The position numbers and the translations under genes are program-made. This document shows positions 1-11,800 of a stretch of DNA of 64,000 nucleotides, one piece after another (within the stretch, counting starts at the first letter, position 1; each line of letters starts with the position of its first letter). The stretch is from assembly GCF_947179165.1 (NCBI RefSeq), contig NC_077242.1, forward strand, positions 40,866,097-40,930,096. The letters are read 5' to 3'. Source of the DNA: Solanum dulcamara. Lineage: Eukaryota > Streptophyta > Magnoliopsida > Solanales > Solanaceae. The notes beneath the pieces were generated by a model. That model ran no database searches, was not told where the DNA came from, and was given only the letters and a program-made list of their open reading frames with translations.

Positions 1-351
1 ACAAACCTTCGATAGTACCCGGCCAAGCCCAGAAAGCTCCTTATCTCTGTTGGGGATGTGGGTCTAGGCCAATTCTTCACAACTTCTATTTTCTGAGCAT
101 CCACCTGAATACCATCTCCAGATACAATGTGGCCTAAGAAGGCCACCGATGCAAGCCAAAATTCACATTTAGAGAACTTTGCATACAATACCTGGTCCCT
201 CAAAGTTTGTAGAACGACTCTAAGATGATAGGCGTGCTCCTCTTCATTCTTGGAGTAAACCAGAATATCATCTATGAATACAATCACAAACATATCAAGG
301 TACGGTTTGAATACTCGGTTCATGGATCCATAAAAGAGGCGGGAGCATTAG
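1..351 (-). pseudogene. pol: E1 reverse transcriptase, continuation after frameshift
   Basis: The RT reading continues on the minus strand below 352 but in another frame. The main ORF stops just after the motif VMSLG, where one base is missing relative to the family pattern, and a second base is missing near 325 in the stretch that follows FMDP. Beyond it the catalytic FIDD motif (about 262-285) and the usual GH.VS.DG.QVD segment can be read on the way to the window edge. The catalytic aspartates are intact, so the damage is by indel only. Continuation outside the window is expected to hold RNase H and integrase. Confidence 0.8.
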
Positions 352-2424
352 TCAACCCAAAGACATGACCAAAAATTCAAAGTGGCCATAACGAGTCCGG
401 AAAGCAGTCTTCAGAACATCGCATTCTCTCACCTTCAACTGGTGGTAGCCGGATCTCAAGTCTATCTTTGAGAAACAAGTGGCACCTTGAAGTTGGTCGA
501 ATAAGTCATCTATTCTGGGGAGAGGGTATTTGTTCTTCACAGTGACTTTATTCAACTGCCTGTAGTCGATACACATTCTAAGGGACCCATCCTTTTTCTG
601 CACAAATAGGACCGGAGCACCCCATGGAGAGACACTCGGCCTAATGAATCCCTTATCTAACAAGTCCTTCAGCTGCTCCTTCAACTCCTTCAACTCGGCC
701 CGAGCCATTCTATATGGGGGAATTGAGATAGGCTGGGTATCAGGAAGAACATCAATCTCAAAGTCGATCTCCCTATCAGGAGGGACTCCAGGCAGATCTT
801 CAGGAAAGACATCCGGAAACTCGTTGAGAATCGGAACCGACTCAAAGGATGGAGACTCAATGCTGTCATCTTTCACTCGGACAAGGTGATAGATACACCG
901 TTTTGAGATTAGCTTCCTGGACCTAAGGTATGAAATAAACTTACCCTTAGGCGAAATAGGACTACCCCTCCATTCTATGACAGCCTCATTCGGGAATCTG
1001 AATGTGACAATTTGAGTTCTACAATCAATAGAGGCATAGCAGACATAAAGCCAGTCCATACCAAGGATCACGTCGAAATCAACCATGTCTAACTCAACTA
1101 AGTAAGCCAAGGTGTCCCTGTGATGAATTGACACAGTGCAATCTCTATAGACTCTCTCAGCTAAGACAGAATCACCGACAGGAGTGGCCACACAAAACGG
1201 CTCAAGAAGACGTTCAGGGATTTTATTGAACTTACTAGCCATATAAGGAGTTACAAAAGATAAGGTGGCACCTGGATCCATCAATACATAACAATCAAAG
1301 GAAGAGACTCGAATCATACCCATCACGATGTTTGGAGAGTTCTCCTGATCTTGGCGACTACCCAGGGCATATAGGCGGTTTGTACCTCCACTCGTACCTG
1401 GAGTAGCACCCCTCTGATTTCCTCTAGCTGGTGGTGCGATGGCAGAGGGCTGGGCCCTGTTCCTCCATGTTGGACACTCCCTCAAAAGATGGCCCATTTG
1501 GCCGCATTTATAGCAACCAACCCTTCCTGCTCTGCATTCTCCCAAGTGGAGCCTACCACACTTGCCGCATAGTGGCTTTCCCTTCGAACCCTGACTTACA
1601 CTGGCCGGGGATTGAGAAACTTGGGGTCTGAAATTCTGGCGACTTTGTCCCTGCCGATCATACCTGTCCTGCGGCATTAGTGCGCTGGCGGTAGATGAGG
1701 CATAGGTGGAAGGCCTCTTCTGGAAGAAGGACCTATTGCCATTGCTTTGCCTCTGCTCATTCTCATGCCCAGATGACCTTGCCTTTTTGCTCAGGTGGTC
1801 TTCTCTGTCTTTCCTCTTCTCCTCTTCTACCTGTTGAGCATACACCATTAATCTGGAAAGGTCCATATCCGAGATCAACAATGCTGCCTTGCATTCCTTC
1901 TTCACATGCCTCCCTAATTCGGAGACGAACTTCCTCATCTTCGACCTCACATCAGGAATCATTTCTGGAGCATACCTGGATAGCTGGATGAACCTTAGGC
2001 CATACTCCTTAACCGACATACCTTCTTGCTTCAGATTAACAAATTCCTCCACCTTCGCTTCCCTTAATTCTCGAGGAAAGAAGTGGTCAAGAAAAGTCCC
2101 CTCGAATTCATCCCATCTAGCAGGTTCATAATCTTCACCCCTACTCTGCTCCCATTGGTTATACCAAATGTTTTCCACATCTTTGAGTTGATAAGACACC
2201 AACTCGACCCCCTCGATTTCTGTAGCGTGCATAGCTTTTAGAATCTTCCACATTTCATCAATGAAATTCTGGGGATCTTCATCAACCTTAGAACCCATAA
2301 ATGCCGGTGCGTTCATTCTCAGAAAGTCTCTAATTCTAGTGGCAGCAGATGGCTCCTGGGAACTAGAGCTGAGAGTCGGCGAACTTTGATTGCCGCCTCG
2401 GGTGGCCATTAGTTGAGTGAGCAT
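352..2424 (-). CDS. gag-pol: E1 gag-protease-RT polyprotein, main open reading frame
   Basis: A 690-residue frame coding the structural Gag protein fused to the protease and the first part of reverse transcriptase, which assemble and copy the element in cytoplasmic particles. In order: capsid-type gag (roughly residues 35-230, with the [13 protein letters not shown] segment), a CCHC knuckle [14 protein letters not shown] near residue 305, an aspartic protease with DPGATLSFV near 385 and ILGMDW near 455, then RT from [12 protein letters not shown], through the fingers motif [16 protein letters not shown], to [11 protein letters not shown] at the end. The methionine used here is not the natural start: the gag frame extends upstream to 2598 but a TGA at 2437-2439 breaks it. 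The 3' end is a frameshift, not a natural stop. Tekay/Del elements normally have one long gag-pol frame, which fits. Confidence 0.88.
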   Translation of the reverse strand: MLTQLMATRGGNQSSPTLSSSSQEPSAATRIRDFLRMNAPAFMGSKVDEDPQNFIDEMWKILKAMHATEIEGVELVSYQLKDVENIWYNQWEQSRGEDYEPARWDEFEGTFLDHFFPRELREAKVEEFVNLKQEGMSVKEYGLRFIQLSRYAPEMIPDVRSKMRKFVSELGRHVKKECKAALLISDMDLSRLMVYAQQVEEEKRKDREDHLSKKARSSGHENEQRQSNGNRSFFQKRPSTYASSTASALMPQDRYDRQGQSRQNFRPQVSQSPASVSQGSKGKPLCGKCGRLHLGECRAGRVGCYKCGQMGHLLRECPTWRNRAQPSAIAPPARGNQRGATPGTSGGTNRLYALGSRQDQENSPNIVMGMIRVSSFDCYVLMDPGATLSFVTPYMASKFNKIPERLLEPFCVATPVGDSVLAERVYRDCTVSIHHRDTLAYLVELDMVDFDVILGMDWLYVCYASIDCRTQIVTFRFPNEAVIEWRGSPISPKGKFISYLRSRKLISKRCIYHLVRVKDDSIESPSFESVPILNEFPDVFPEDLPGVPPDREIDFEIDVLPDTQPISIPPYRMARAELKELKEQLKDLLDKGFIRPSVSPWGAPVLFVQKKDGSLRMCIDYRQLNKVTVKNKYPLPRIDDLFDQLQGATCFSKIDLRSGYHQLKVRECDVLKTAFRTRYGHFEFLVMSLG

Positions 2425-2436
2425 GGCAATTGCCCC

Positions 2437-2598
2437 TCAAAATTCAGCTTTTGATGTGGGTGCAGGTGGAGTAGATGGCACTTGAGGTGCCTCCGCATAT
2501 CTCGTGGGTCGGCCTTTAGCCCTTGCTGGGCGTGCCTCTGACTGTGGCATCCCTGCATTATCAACATTCCTCTGGCTAGCGGTACATTTAGGAGGCAT
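2437..2598 (-). pseudogene. gag: E1 gag N-terminus, cut off by a premature TGA
   Basis: In the same frame as the main E1 ORF, the minus strand from an ATG at 2596-2598 (MPPKC...) encodes a basic, proline-rich start typical of gag in this group, before reaching TGA at 2437-2439. A CGA to TGA change is the simplest cause, because the family usually has arginine at this spot. The stop is followed closely by the in-frame methionine that opens the 352-2424 ORF. The piece therefore belongs to gag and marks the real start of the element's coding region, about 200 bases downstream of the primer binding site. Confidence 0.7.
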
Positions 2599-2799
2599 TA
2601 TCAATAACGTATGAACGCACGAATTAGAAAGAAAGTTTCATGGAGTTCAACTCCATCGTACGAATTCAGAGTATGAAAGAAGTGAAACAATTCCTAATGT
2701 CCTATAGACTCCTGCTCATAAGTGTGGTGCACAACACACCCATAAGCAAGACTCTACTAGACACGGCTTCATAGACTCCCTAGGACACTTGAACTCTGT

Positions 2800-2811
2800 G
2801 CTCTGATACCA
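2800..2811 (-). other. E1 primer binding site (initiator tRNA-Met type)
   Basis: The minus strand reads TGGTATCAGAGC, the standard sequence complementary to the 3' end of initiator tRNA-Met in plant Ty3 elements. It lies four bases inside the LTR edge at 2816, which fixes the element's orientation. Confidence 0.9.
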
Positions 2812-4379
2812 TGTTTGTCATGCCCCGGGAGGGTACCCTAGGCGTAACCGGCACCCGAAGGCCATTTCTGACCTCCGAGCAAACCACTTAGTACAGTCAC
2901 TTATTCATTCAAGCACATTCTATTAGCAGAAAACTCAATTTAAGAAATACTTCTCATATCATAAGGGCCGAAGGCCAAATATTTACAATCAAGACGATAA
3001 TCAAAATAGGAATCCTCAAGATGACCGCTCGACCTCCTCACATCTCAGTCTATGAAGCCTCTATTCAAGTCTAAAAGGTGCCAATGACAAGCCCATGGCT
3101 ACCGACAATCTAAATAAAGAAAAGACAATCAAAAACTGTACAGGAAGGCCCAATATCCTCCAGGAACTAGGAGGACTCACCGAATGGCTGGAAGTGTAAG
3201 TGGATCTTCAACGGAGCGCCAATTGATGATCTCTAGTACCTGTCTCTGCATCATGAAACGATGCAGGCCAAATGGCGTCAGTACATAGAATGTACGAGTA
3301 TGTAAAATGGCCGAATACAATGAACATCAAGGAAGAATAAATCAACCAACTCAGAGGCTCAACTCAAAAGGGAGGACAACTCAATCAAATGTCCTAAGTC
3401 TAAACAAGAGTATGATTTAGACTGGACCAATCATATACAATTCAACTCAATCTAACTCAGAGTGTTATCAAAACTTATTTGGGAGTTTCTCTTAACCGAC
3501 AACCAATACTTATGACCCAGTGAAGGTACAACAAAACGACGTTATTGCCACGCCCGTTCATACCTTGCCAGGGCATAAACGATGAACACTCATGGATCTA
3601 ATCCAACCAGGTCCTATAATGTCAGGACAAAAGCTCTCGGGGAAGCATCCGACTTTAACGGTTCAATCCCCCCTACGTTTGGCAACACAGGTATTGAGTT
3701 CGAGTATGGACTATACTCTTGCCCAATTCGGTGCTCGATACTCCTCCCAAGACTCAATGCTCATAAAACTCCATCAACTCAACTCAATCAACTCATATCA
3801 CAAGTCTCATTACAACCTTGTCGACTCATCAACTCTATCACAATCAAATCTCAATCTCAATGCTCAATCTCAATCATATCTTCAAGGAAGCTTTAAATGC
3901 ACATATATAACATCATCTAGATATAAAATCAATCATTACCTCCATCTATTTGAGAAAAAATCTTTGTGACTCATCACATCTCCAAGACTTCAAATCGACA
4001 TTCTTATAATAGGCAACATTTTAAAGAAAATAGTATACTCTATAGAATCTATATAATTAACAAGACCAACAAAACATATTTAGCAACCCATTTCCTCATC
4101 ATTTCATACTTACATAAGGGCTCATTTTAGGAATCTCTTAGCTCAACAACATTGGCACATAAATACTTAAATAAGATGGAAACAAAACTCATTCAAACAT
4201 GTACCATACCAAGAAACTCCATTTTCATGGATATCTAACCTCAACACAAGAATAGGGCACATGGGTGGACTCAACCCATGTTTTGGTTAGCCTTACATAG
4301 CTTAGTGAAGACTTTGAAGAAACCTTAATGTTGGGTCTTCAATGGGAGCTTGAGGTCTTGAAGCTCTTGGACTCCTTTT

Positions 4380-4500
4380 TGGTTGGAAATAGAGAAGAAG
4401 AGAAGAGAGAAGGGAGAGGAGCTAGGGCTTTTTCTAGAGAGAGAATGGGGCTGAAGAAAAATGGTCCCAAAATATACAAGGTTTGTGTATATATAATTTG
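4380..4500 (-). promoter_or_regulatory. E1 LTR promoter: TATA box and CT-rich leader
   Basis: The minus strand has a TATATATA core at 4488-4495 (context AAATTATATATACAC). Downstream on the minus strand is a CT-rich run typical of plant 5' leaders, with GCCCTAGCTCC and then alternating TCTC between about 4440 and 4390. This is the expected U3/R boundary of the LTR. The transcript start would fall near 4455-4465 by the usual spacing; that is inference. Confidence 0.6.
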
Positions 4501-4557
4501 GGAAATTTCCCAAATTGCCCTTCCTCCAAATTCTGAAAATTACGCAAAAATGCTCTT

Positions 4558-4850
4558 GGCGCGATAGTGGCGCGTCGCGCCCTTACAGCGCTAAAGCCAA
4601 TTACGCCTAAAACCTGCACAGCCTTTAGTGGCGCGTCGCGCCAGGGACCAAACTACTGAGGCATGTTTCTGGCGTGATAGTGGCGCGTCGCGCCCTTACA
4701 GCGCCAAGCCTATTGCTCCAAATTCTGGGAATTTGGCCTGAAAAACCCTGCACACTTTTAGTGGCGCGTCGTGCCAGGGACCAAACTACTGAGGCATGTT
4801 CCTGGCGCGATAGTGGCGCGTGGCGCCCTTACGGCGCCAGGGCCATTTCC
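4558..4850. repeat. CG-rich imperfect tandem repeat in E1 LTR
   Basis: Three copies of a segment starting GGCGYGATAGTGGCGCGT begin at 4558, 4671 and 4804 (periods 113 and 133). Each is followed by CGCCCTTACRGCGC, and a half-copy GTGGCGCGTCGYGCCAGG sits between them, followed twice by the phrase accaaactactgaggcatg. The CG density is far above the surrounding AT-rich LTR. In minus orientation the array sits just upstream of the TATA box, in the U3 position. Confidence 0.85.
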
Positions 4851-5259
4851 TCAGCAGTGGTAACCCAGGCTAAAATGAAATCCCTGTCGTGCTAGTTCGT
4901 CTTCTGATCGTCATATCTTTTGGCCCCGAACTCCAAAGTCTACGTTTTTGGTGGCGTTGGAAAGAAGACTCGACGACCTTTAATTTAATAGGTCGTGGGC
5001 CACCCGGACTGACGTCTTTCAAATGATAGGGTCATTGAAAGTCGACCATTACGTGAACTCGTCCTAAACTTAGCCACGACGGATCTTTTGGACTTAGCTC
5101 GGTCCTAGGGGTCCTCAATGACCCCACATCACCTCCAATGCTCTTAAACTCCTCAGGGACTCATCTTAACTCAAGCACGTACTTCGAAATAAATACGATG
5201 GCCCCCATACGTGTACAAAGAAGGCCCGAATCTTAGGAAAACTTTTGAGGGGTGTTACA

Positions 5260-6640
5260 AATAATAACGGTGGAAAAGATATAAATAGATCGATAGTGAG
5301 ATAGAGAAGGGGGTGGGGGTGGGGGTGGACAGTGGGGGTGGGGAGGAGAAAAATGGAAAAAAATTATAGAAAAAATAAATTAGCCAACCCAATTTCTCAA
5401 AGAAAGTGAAATGCATAATATATGTAAACTTAACACTTTCACTGTAATGAGAAGATAAAAACAAAGACTTAAAGTAAGGGAGCCAGCTATTTGTACCTCA
5501 ATTTAGCACTTTGAGAATTATATTCAATATAAATTTGCTCACTACCATATATTTTATTGTACCTATAATCTGATGACCGGAATATCAATATAATGAATTA
5601 ATACCCACATATATCCCAACATATTTTGTACATTTAATTGTACCTGAGGCATTCTTACATGACAATTCACATTTCACAAAAGTTACAAACTATTCATGGC
5701 AGGAATAACTCAAATTCTCAAGTTTAATACAAGCCACAAAGCCACAAACAAAATTTCAAAAACATAAACTAACAGTCACACAACTTGAAAAATTAAATTC
5801 AAACATAGTAAATAGGTTAATAATTTCATATTCAAGTCAACAAAATAATAACTACTCAATCCTTTGAGTTATATGATCCTGCTTCATGTTTTCCAAACAA
5901 TGCTTGACATGAGACCATAAGGAGGAAATTCCGGTACGCCATTAATGATAATAAGAAACACGACCACAATGAATATATTTTATAGTGCACAACCCATCAT
6001 CATTTTCTTCAAATTTTTCATAGTGATTCCAAACAAGTGATCTAACTTTTGGACCATGAAATCTAGGTATACTTAAATCTGAATCACAAAAAAATAGAGA
6101 TATTAGAATTTAGAAGTCTTTCTTCAAAAATTTAATTCTTCAGAGTTCAGCAACAACCACAATAACTAGCAGATGAAACAAAACTCTTAGTTGCTTTTGC
6201 TGGAATTCACCAATGTTTCACTAGCCATAATAGTCATATAAGACTAGTGTATATGCAAGTACATTCCAGCAATAACAACAACATTAAAGTGGTTCAAAGA
6301 CCTTAAAGAAATTATTTGTGACTCCATTATCCGACCCAACCAACCAAGTGAAACAAAGAGAAAAAGGCAGAACATTGTAGTTAGTTTACACACATAAATA
6401 AGTGTTGGTGTTTGTTGTTCGTGTAAGCACATAAAAATGATTGAACTAGCGCAAATATCGATGCATAGGAGTTAAATAATTCACTTGCAAAAGTTTAATC
6501 TTTTAACAATCTACCATTTTATCACTGCAAGGTTCTTTGCAACTTTCGCAAAATCTAAAGAGAATTAGAATAAAAAAATCAAGGCTCAAACAAAAAAAAT
6601 ATTAAATAAACTATTTATATTATTACATCAACACAAGATT
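5260..6640. other. AT-rich flank of hAT relic, no gene seen
   Basis: Between the E1 LTR edge and the hAT C-terminal half lies AT-rich sequence with many stops in every frame. It probably represents the 3' flank and terminal region of the hAT element, into which E1 inserted. A G-rich run at 5309-5345 stands out. I could not identify terminal inverted repeats or an 8 bp target duplication of the hAT element. Confidence 0.5.
5309..5345 (+). repeat. G-rich (GGGGGT)n simple repeat, possible G-quadruplex
   Basis: Repeated runs of four or five guanines separated by single T, A or short spacers, about 50 bases outside the E1 LTR. At least four G-runs lie within 40 bases, which fits the general pattern for an intramolecular quadruplex on the plus strand. 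Confidence 0.7.
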
Positions 6641-6649
6641 TTTTTTTCT

Positions 6650-7309
6650 TACCTTGTTCAAGTTGCTCAAGGAAATCTAAATCTTCTTCAATATTTATAG
6701 GTAGTTCACTCCGAAGCCAATCTTGAAGGCACGCTAGAGCTTCTGCCTATTTAGGAATTAATGAACTCCTAAACGAAACAAGAATACATCCTTCCGTACT
6801 AAAAGCACATTCAAAGGCCACGCTGAAAATAGGAATATCTAACACATCTCGAACCATCTCAGAAGGAAAGAAAATCTAGGTGAGTTGACTTTCCACCAAA
6901 GCAATACAACAAAAACTGTTTTTCTAATTTCAATATCTTCTAAAAGATATTTATCCAATTCTGACTTATAATTTGCACCTCCATTTCTAGATGTATGCTT
7001 AAATAATTTTTCATAAAAGTCACCAAAATCTCTTATAGGTGTAGACATTGAATTCGAAGCTCCTACTTCTATTGAAGAAAGTTGATCATCTTTATCTTTT
7101 GATGCAGTGTTTGCATACTCACTAAACAATAATTTCATGTAGTTTCTCACATCAAGTTCTACAACTGACCCTTTATTCCCAAGCATCTTCTTAAGTGCAA
7201 AATTAAGAGTGCTAAATTTGTACAGAGGATCCAAAACACATGATATGAAAAACATCTTATTCATTTTGTTCGTACCACCCCAATATTTCTCAAATTTCTC
7301 CTTCATCTT
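6650..7309 (-). pseudogene. hAT transposase, C-terminal half (split by 48 kb insertion)
   Basis: Read on the minus strand from 7309 down, the protein starts with MKEKFEKYW, followed by SCVLDPLYKFSTLNFAL and then the hAT C-terminal dimerisation region (ELDKYLLEDIE, LLWWKVNSPRF, then in a shifted frame AFECAFST and FRSSL). These are hallmark segments of plant hAT transposases of the RICESLEEPER/DAYSLEEPER kind. A frameshift lies near 6840 and a TAG at 6747-6749. The missing N-terminal half is found at 55616-57010 on the same strand. The break coincides with the start of the M LTR at 7310, with ATCTT repeated on both sides. A GTAAG donor-like site near 6650 may mark an intron or the end of homology. 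Non-functional. Confidence 0.9.
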
Positions 7310-9389
7310 TGTCATGACCCAAAGTAGGTCCTAGGTGTGATACGATGATTAGGATTCGTGAAGAAAATTCAACCAAGCCTCTTAGCATATCATAAGCATA
7401 CATAAGGTAACAATAAAGCGGAAACTCATAAGAAGTCCAAGAACATAGAATAAAGAGAATGAAGTAAGAAAATATAGAATCTATACACATATCCAACATG
7501 CCTCTACATGAACTAACATAGGCGGGGAGTAGGACATGTTCCTAGCTCACACTCAAAGAAAAATTAATGACATAACATGGAATAGTCTCAATGCATTATG
7601 ATAGTTTAGGAATGGCATGAGAAGAAAATATAGACTCGGCTTGCCCTCGAATCATGAGGACTCATTGGACAATCTTCAATAGGTCACCAACTAGCCACGA
7701 GAATAGGATGAAGCATTCATCCCTACATTATGATATAATATAGGCAATAAAGTATGTATTAGTACTTTTGAATATACTGAGTATGTAGGCAATGTAATAC
7801 ATAATAATACCATGTTGTGCAAATGACCAATTCAAATGGCATGATAAAAGAGGTAGTTAAATCATAAGTAGACATGAGAAGGGGTCAGTGCATAATAAAC
7901 CATAAGAGTATCATGTAAAAGTAGAGACTAACATTAGTCAAGTAAATCATCATAAGGGACCATACATATGTGGGATATAATCGTAACCGACAATAAGAAC
8001 ATGCGAGCTATAATATAGAATTTCGGTGTCTCTTCATACAATGAAAAAAAAGAAATCTACTTGCCAAGGTAGACTCTACCCTGCGAAATGAGTAATCATG
8101 AACATGTGTTATATGTGGATCAACTAGCTAGGCCATATTGGCAATACTCCCATGGTGGAAACGAAGTTAAGGGACTAGAGATTGCTACTAAGGACCCATT
8201 GGGTCGAGTCCCCAACTCAAAGTCCTTTCGGTTCTAAGTTAATATCCCACGAAATACACCTCATCATCATAAATCATACTTGTCATAAATCATAAACTTA
8301 TCATGTGAAAAGGCAATCAAAAGCTAAGAATCCAATTTATAAATTTTTTTCATAAAAATAGTTCATTATCATGTCATTCATGTAATGTGGGTATAGGCCT
8401 TCCATCATTATGAATCTTATTTCATAAGGAGTATCATTAGAGTCTTAAGTCACTATTAAGGATCTTAAGTCACCCTATCATTAGGGTCTTAAGTCACCAT
8501 TAAAGATTTTAAATCACCCTTTTTCATTGTGAATTATGCATAAATTGATCAACAATGATAACATGAATCATAATTGAGAAGACCCAATAGAAATTCATGA
8601 AAAATAATATCAATTTGAAGTATAATTGAAAATACCCATAATCCATGTCATGAACCCTAAAGAACAATGTAGGAAGTTCATAGAAATTCAATTTCATGCA
8701 ATAATCGTTAATTCATTTTGAAATAGGTTCATAATCATAATCCATGTAATTGAAATTCAGATCACAAATTTATAAAAATAAATACTTTGAATTAATTGAA
8801 AAAGTTAAGAATTTATTAGGCTCCATGGTTAAAAGAGACCCATGGATGAATACCTACATACCTTGGATAAGAAGTTAGAAGAAACTTGAAGTAATTTTGA
8901 ATTTTGATGAAGAACTTCAGAGGATTGCTTAATTGTCTTCAATGGAGAGCCTTTGTAGAGAGAGAATTTTTGTAATAGATGAATTGTGAAAGAACAAGGG
9001 AGAATATGGGGTTTTGGATAGTTAATAGGGTGGGATTTAGTGTCAAAAATATCCAGATTCATTAACTAATAGGCACGAAAAGTCCAAAGTATCCCTACTT
9101 AATAATTGAAATTGGATAGAAATATTAACCCAAGTCCGCGACGCGGAGGGGGTTCATGATAGGCCAATTCCGAGCAAATAGGAATTTTGGCCAAATTTGT
9201 ATCAAGGAAAATTTTGAGCTGTGAGAGAACATCTCCGTGACGCGGAGTGGTCGCTCACTCTTCTAGAAAGTGATATTTTTGAAAATTTTATTTTTTCAAA
9301 ATACTTGACCTAAAAATCTACCGAGGTCATTTTTTAATGTTTTACCTTATTATATCATATTCCAACCTTCAAACGTCTGGAATATTGCA
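7310..9389 (-). repeat. M 3' LTR (2080 bp)
   Basis: Complete LTR on the minus strand, from TGCAATATTCC (9389) to GGGTCATGACA (7310). It contains CG-rich words CCGCGACGCGGAG (about 9136-9150) and GACGCGGAGTGGTCGC (9238-9253) close to the U3 end, a CT-rich leader around 8950, and a conserved 5' splice site AAG|GTATGTAGG at 8861. It shares long stretches with 34206-35180, 47143-48166 and 54342-55615. Some small frames here are LTR noise. Confidence 0.85.
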
Positions 9390-9660
9390 TTATCTCCCTC
9401 TTGGAAATATTTGTCCTCTAATGGGATAGAACTAGCTTGAATATAGTAGAGTGTTTAGCTAACAACCCAGCATGAATGCAGCAATGCAATGTAAACATCA
9501 TCTAAAATCAGGTTCATGAGTATGCATGCATGTATGCTACATTCTATTTTCAAGTATGTTTTCAAGGAATTATGATCATGAATTTCAAGGGATTTCAAAT
9601 AAATGCTTATGAATGACTATCAAGGTTTATGAATGATGCTTTAATGATATTTTAAAGTTT
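9390..9660 (-). other. M polypurine tract and 3' UTR, joined to an LTR scrap
   Basis: Directly inside the 3' LTR the minus strand has CCAAGAGGGAGATAA (9404-9390), matching the CCAAGGAGGAGATAT before the P2 LTR at 52270, so this is the polypurine primer for plus-strand synthesis. The 3' UTR words up to about 9525 resemble 52080-52260 in reverse orientation. From about 9525 to 9660 the sequence instead matches, on the plus strand, an interior piece of the M-type LTR (compare 54590-54710 in the other orientation). P1 starts at 9661, apparently inserted in that scrap. Confidence 0.6.
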
Positions 9661-11784
9661 TGTAAGACTCTGGAAGTTGAACGGTCGAATGAAAGTGAAT
9701 TCAAGGAAATTTGGATAGTTACTGAGTCTACAAATAAGTCTACAACTCGTAGGGACCCAAACGAGTCGTAGAGGTGACTCTTGGAAGTGAATATGAGGCT
9801 GGAAATTTGATAAGTGAAGTTTTTGGGTCTACGAGTCATTTGACGAATCATGAAGAAGTCTACTACTCATAGATACCAATCGTAGTGCAAGGTCGAAACA
9901 CCTGCAACTACTAAGCCTCAGGACCTCTTCTACGACTCAACATGATGAGTCGTAGAAAGGATTACAACTCGTAGATTTGAGATGTATGAAAATTTCAAAG
10001 ACTTGATTTTCTAGGATTTCCCAAAAACCTACAGGACGAGTCATTCCTACGACTCATCAAATATTGTACGAATTATAGAGTCCCATTTATAGGTCCAAAA
10101 TTTGAGTTCAATGAAGGGTAATTTTTTCTTTTTCCAATTTTGGTTCAGTGAACCCCGAAACATTTATGGCCAAGTTCAAAGTTTATATTTACCTAATTAT
10201 TCAAATTCTCCTCCTATTCTATTCATTCTCCAAAATTTCCCTAAGTCAAGACTAAGCAATTCTATCAAGGTTCTCCTACAATTTCAAGCTAGGGTTTCAA
10301 ATTCATCAAGGTTCCTCTTCAATTATGGGTTGATTTCATCAAGGTATGTGGGGATTGATCCATGGGTTCCTTTCTCCCAAGGTTCTCCTTTAAGATCTCT
10401 TTAAATTTCATTGGTTTTCTAGCCTTAGTTTTAATAATTTGCATTGGGTTGTTTCAATTATGTTTTTAATTTGTTATCAATGATCATAACATGCATGATT
10501 TCACATCAATTGTATGAATTCAAGTTGAATTATGAATGCCCATGCATGAAGCTATTCTAAATGATGATTTACATGAATTATGATTAGGAAGTTCAATGAT
10601 TTTCAAGTATTTCTTGGTTTCAATTAAATTGACTATGTATTCAAGTTTTACCCTAAATTCAAGTATGAACTATGATTATGGATTATGATTATGTTCAAGA
10701 TATGAATTTCATGCAATTTATGAAGAAAGGTGACTTAGGATACAAAATTGGTAACCTAGAAACCTAATGATATGAATTATGCAAGTATGATATTGTGATG
10801 TTGAAAGGCCTTTACTCACATTGCAAGTATGATATGAAAATAAGCTAATCCATGAATTATGAAGTTTATGAATAACTTTATGATTTATGTTAAGTATGAT
10901 TACTATGTTACATATTCCATGTGATTTTACTTGTCATTGAATGATGACTTGAGGTGGGGGCTCGATCTATGGGGTTCTTATATAAAGTCTCTTGTCTCAT
11001 AACTATGCCACCATAGGCTTGCCCTTTTGGCCTAGCTAGTGGATTCACATATAATGTATGTACATGACCCGCCTAGCGGGGTAGAGTATACTTTGAAAAG
11101 TAGATTTTCCTTTCTTTTATTGTATGGGGAGACATCGGGATTTCATGTTATAGCCCGCATGGTTTTATTGCCGGTTATGGTTCTATCCCACATATGTACA
11201 CTTTTCTTATGTACTCTTTTATGATCTCAACTATGTCTTTTAAATACTTTGATCATTATGGTTTTCTCATGATTTTACTTATCCTCTTTTATCATACAGG
11301 TTATTTAATCATTGCATCGTATGATTTATGTTGCATGGAATACCCATATACTTAGTACATTCAAAAGTACTAACACATATTTGTTGTCTACATTATCTTA
11401 TAATATAGGGATCGAGGATAACATTATATCCACACGTGGCTAGTTGAGTTGTTATCCTACGATGATTGGCGAGTCTTTATCTATCGAGGGCGAGTTATGA
11501 GTTGTTTATTTCAATACTTTTGTTATATTCATATTAAGGGTGAGGTAGGGGCATGTCTTATCCCCCACCCTTATCGATTCATAGAGGCATATGTTGACAA
11601 ATGTTGTAGAGTCTATGTAGTTGAGTTTACACTCTCTTTTATGATTCATGATTTAGACTCTTTACTATGTTATTTATGCTTTACTTTACCTTATGTATGC
11701 TTATGAGATGTTATGAGACTTGGTTGGATCCCTTTGGGGTTTCAATCACCATGTTAAGACTAGGTCCTAGGTCGGGTTATGACA
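9661..11784 (+). repeat. P1 5' LTR (2124 bp)
   Basis: Starts TGTAAGACTC and ends GTCGGGTTATGACA, followed after four bases by the primer binding site. The U3 part holds a cluster of the word GAGTCGTAG or its reverse complement CTACGACTC (about 9725-10075). The leader contains AGCTAGGGTTTCAAA and the splice-donor-like AAG|GTATGTG at 10344. Its U5 end (from about 11330) is closely alike in the solo LTR at 35181 and in the P2 LTR at 52270. Confidence 0.88.
10085..10349 (+). promoter_or_regulatory. P1 LTR TATA-like box, leader and 5' splice site
   Basis: ATTTATAGG at 10085-10093 is the best TATA candidate before a leader containing GCTAGGGTTTC. The leader ends with ATCAAG|GTATGTGGGG, a strong plant 5' splice site with first intron base at 10344. 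The matching 3' splice site would be TTTGCGATTTTTAG ending at 11997, three bases before the gag ATG at 12001. The splicing itself is inference; the two signals are seen directly. Confidence 0.55.
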
Positions 11785-11788
11785 AACT

Positions 11789-11800
11789 TGGTCTTAGAGC
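11789..11800 (+). other. P1 primer binding site, degenerate
   Basis: TGGTCTTAGAGC lies four bases after the LTR end. It differs from the usual TGGTATCAGAGC at a few positions but sits exactly where the site is expected. Confidence 0.75.

Larger units (their letters stand above)
1..5259 (-). mobile_element. Ty3-type LTR retrotransposon E1, 5' part, cut by window edge
   Basis: A minus-strand element whose 5' LTR lies at 2816-5259, followed leftwards by a primer binding site, gag, protease and the start of reverse transcriptase, all in the order of a Ty3-type element. The remainder of pol and the 3' LTR lie outside the window. The LTR reads TGTAACACCCC at its outer end and ends GGGGCATGACA on the minus strand, the usual TG...CA termini. 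The base run just outside the LTR (5260-5264, aataa) would be one target-site copy; the other is not visible. Wording of gag and pol resembles Tekay/Del elements, an assignment from motif memory only. E1 has one in-frame stop in gag and two frameshifts in RT, so it is not autonomous as it stands. Confidence 0.9.
2816..5259 (-). repeat. E1 5' LTR (2444 bp)
   Basis: Bounded by TGTAACACCCC (minus strand, ending at 5259) and GGGGCATGACA (2816), with the primer binding site next to the inner end. The first 800 bases from the 5' end contain a CG-rich repeat cluster (4558-4850) and a TATA box (4488-4495), followed by a pyrimidine-rich leader. Small ORFs inside it (for example around 3582-3969) are fortuitous. 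A site reading CTAAG then CTATGT near 4300 matches the position of leader 5' splice sites in other families of this window except for one base (C instead of G). Confidence 0.85.

Noticed and set aside
3582..3969. Small frames in 3582-3969 as host genes
   Set aside because: They lie inside the E1 LTR and have no initiation context or similarity that I recognise.
9661..11784. Host promoter and first exon suggested by CTAGGGTTTC and a GTATGT donor
   Set aside because: The same layout occurs in every related LTR of the window, so it belongs to the retrotransposon leader.
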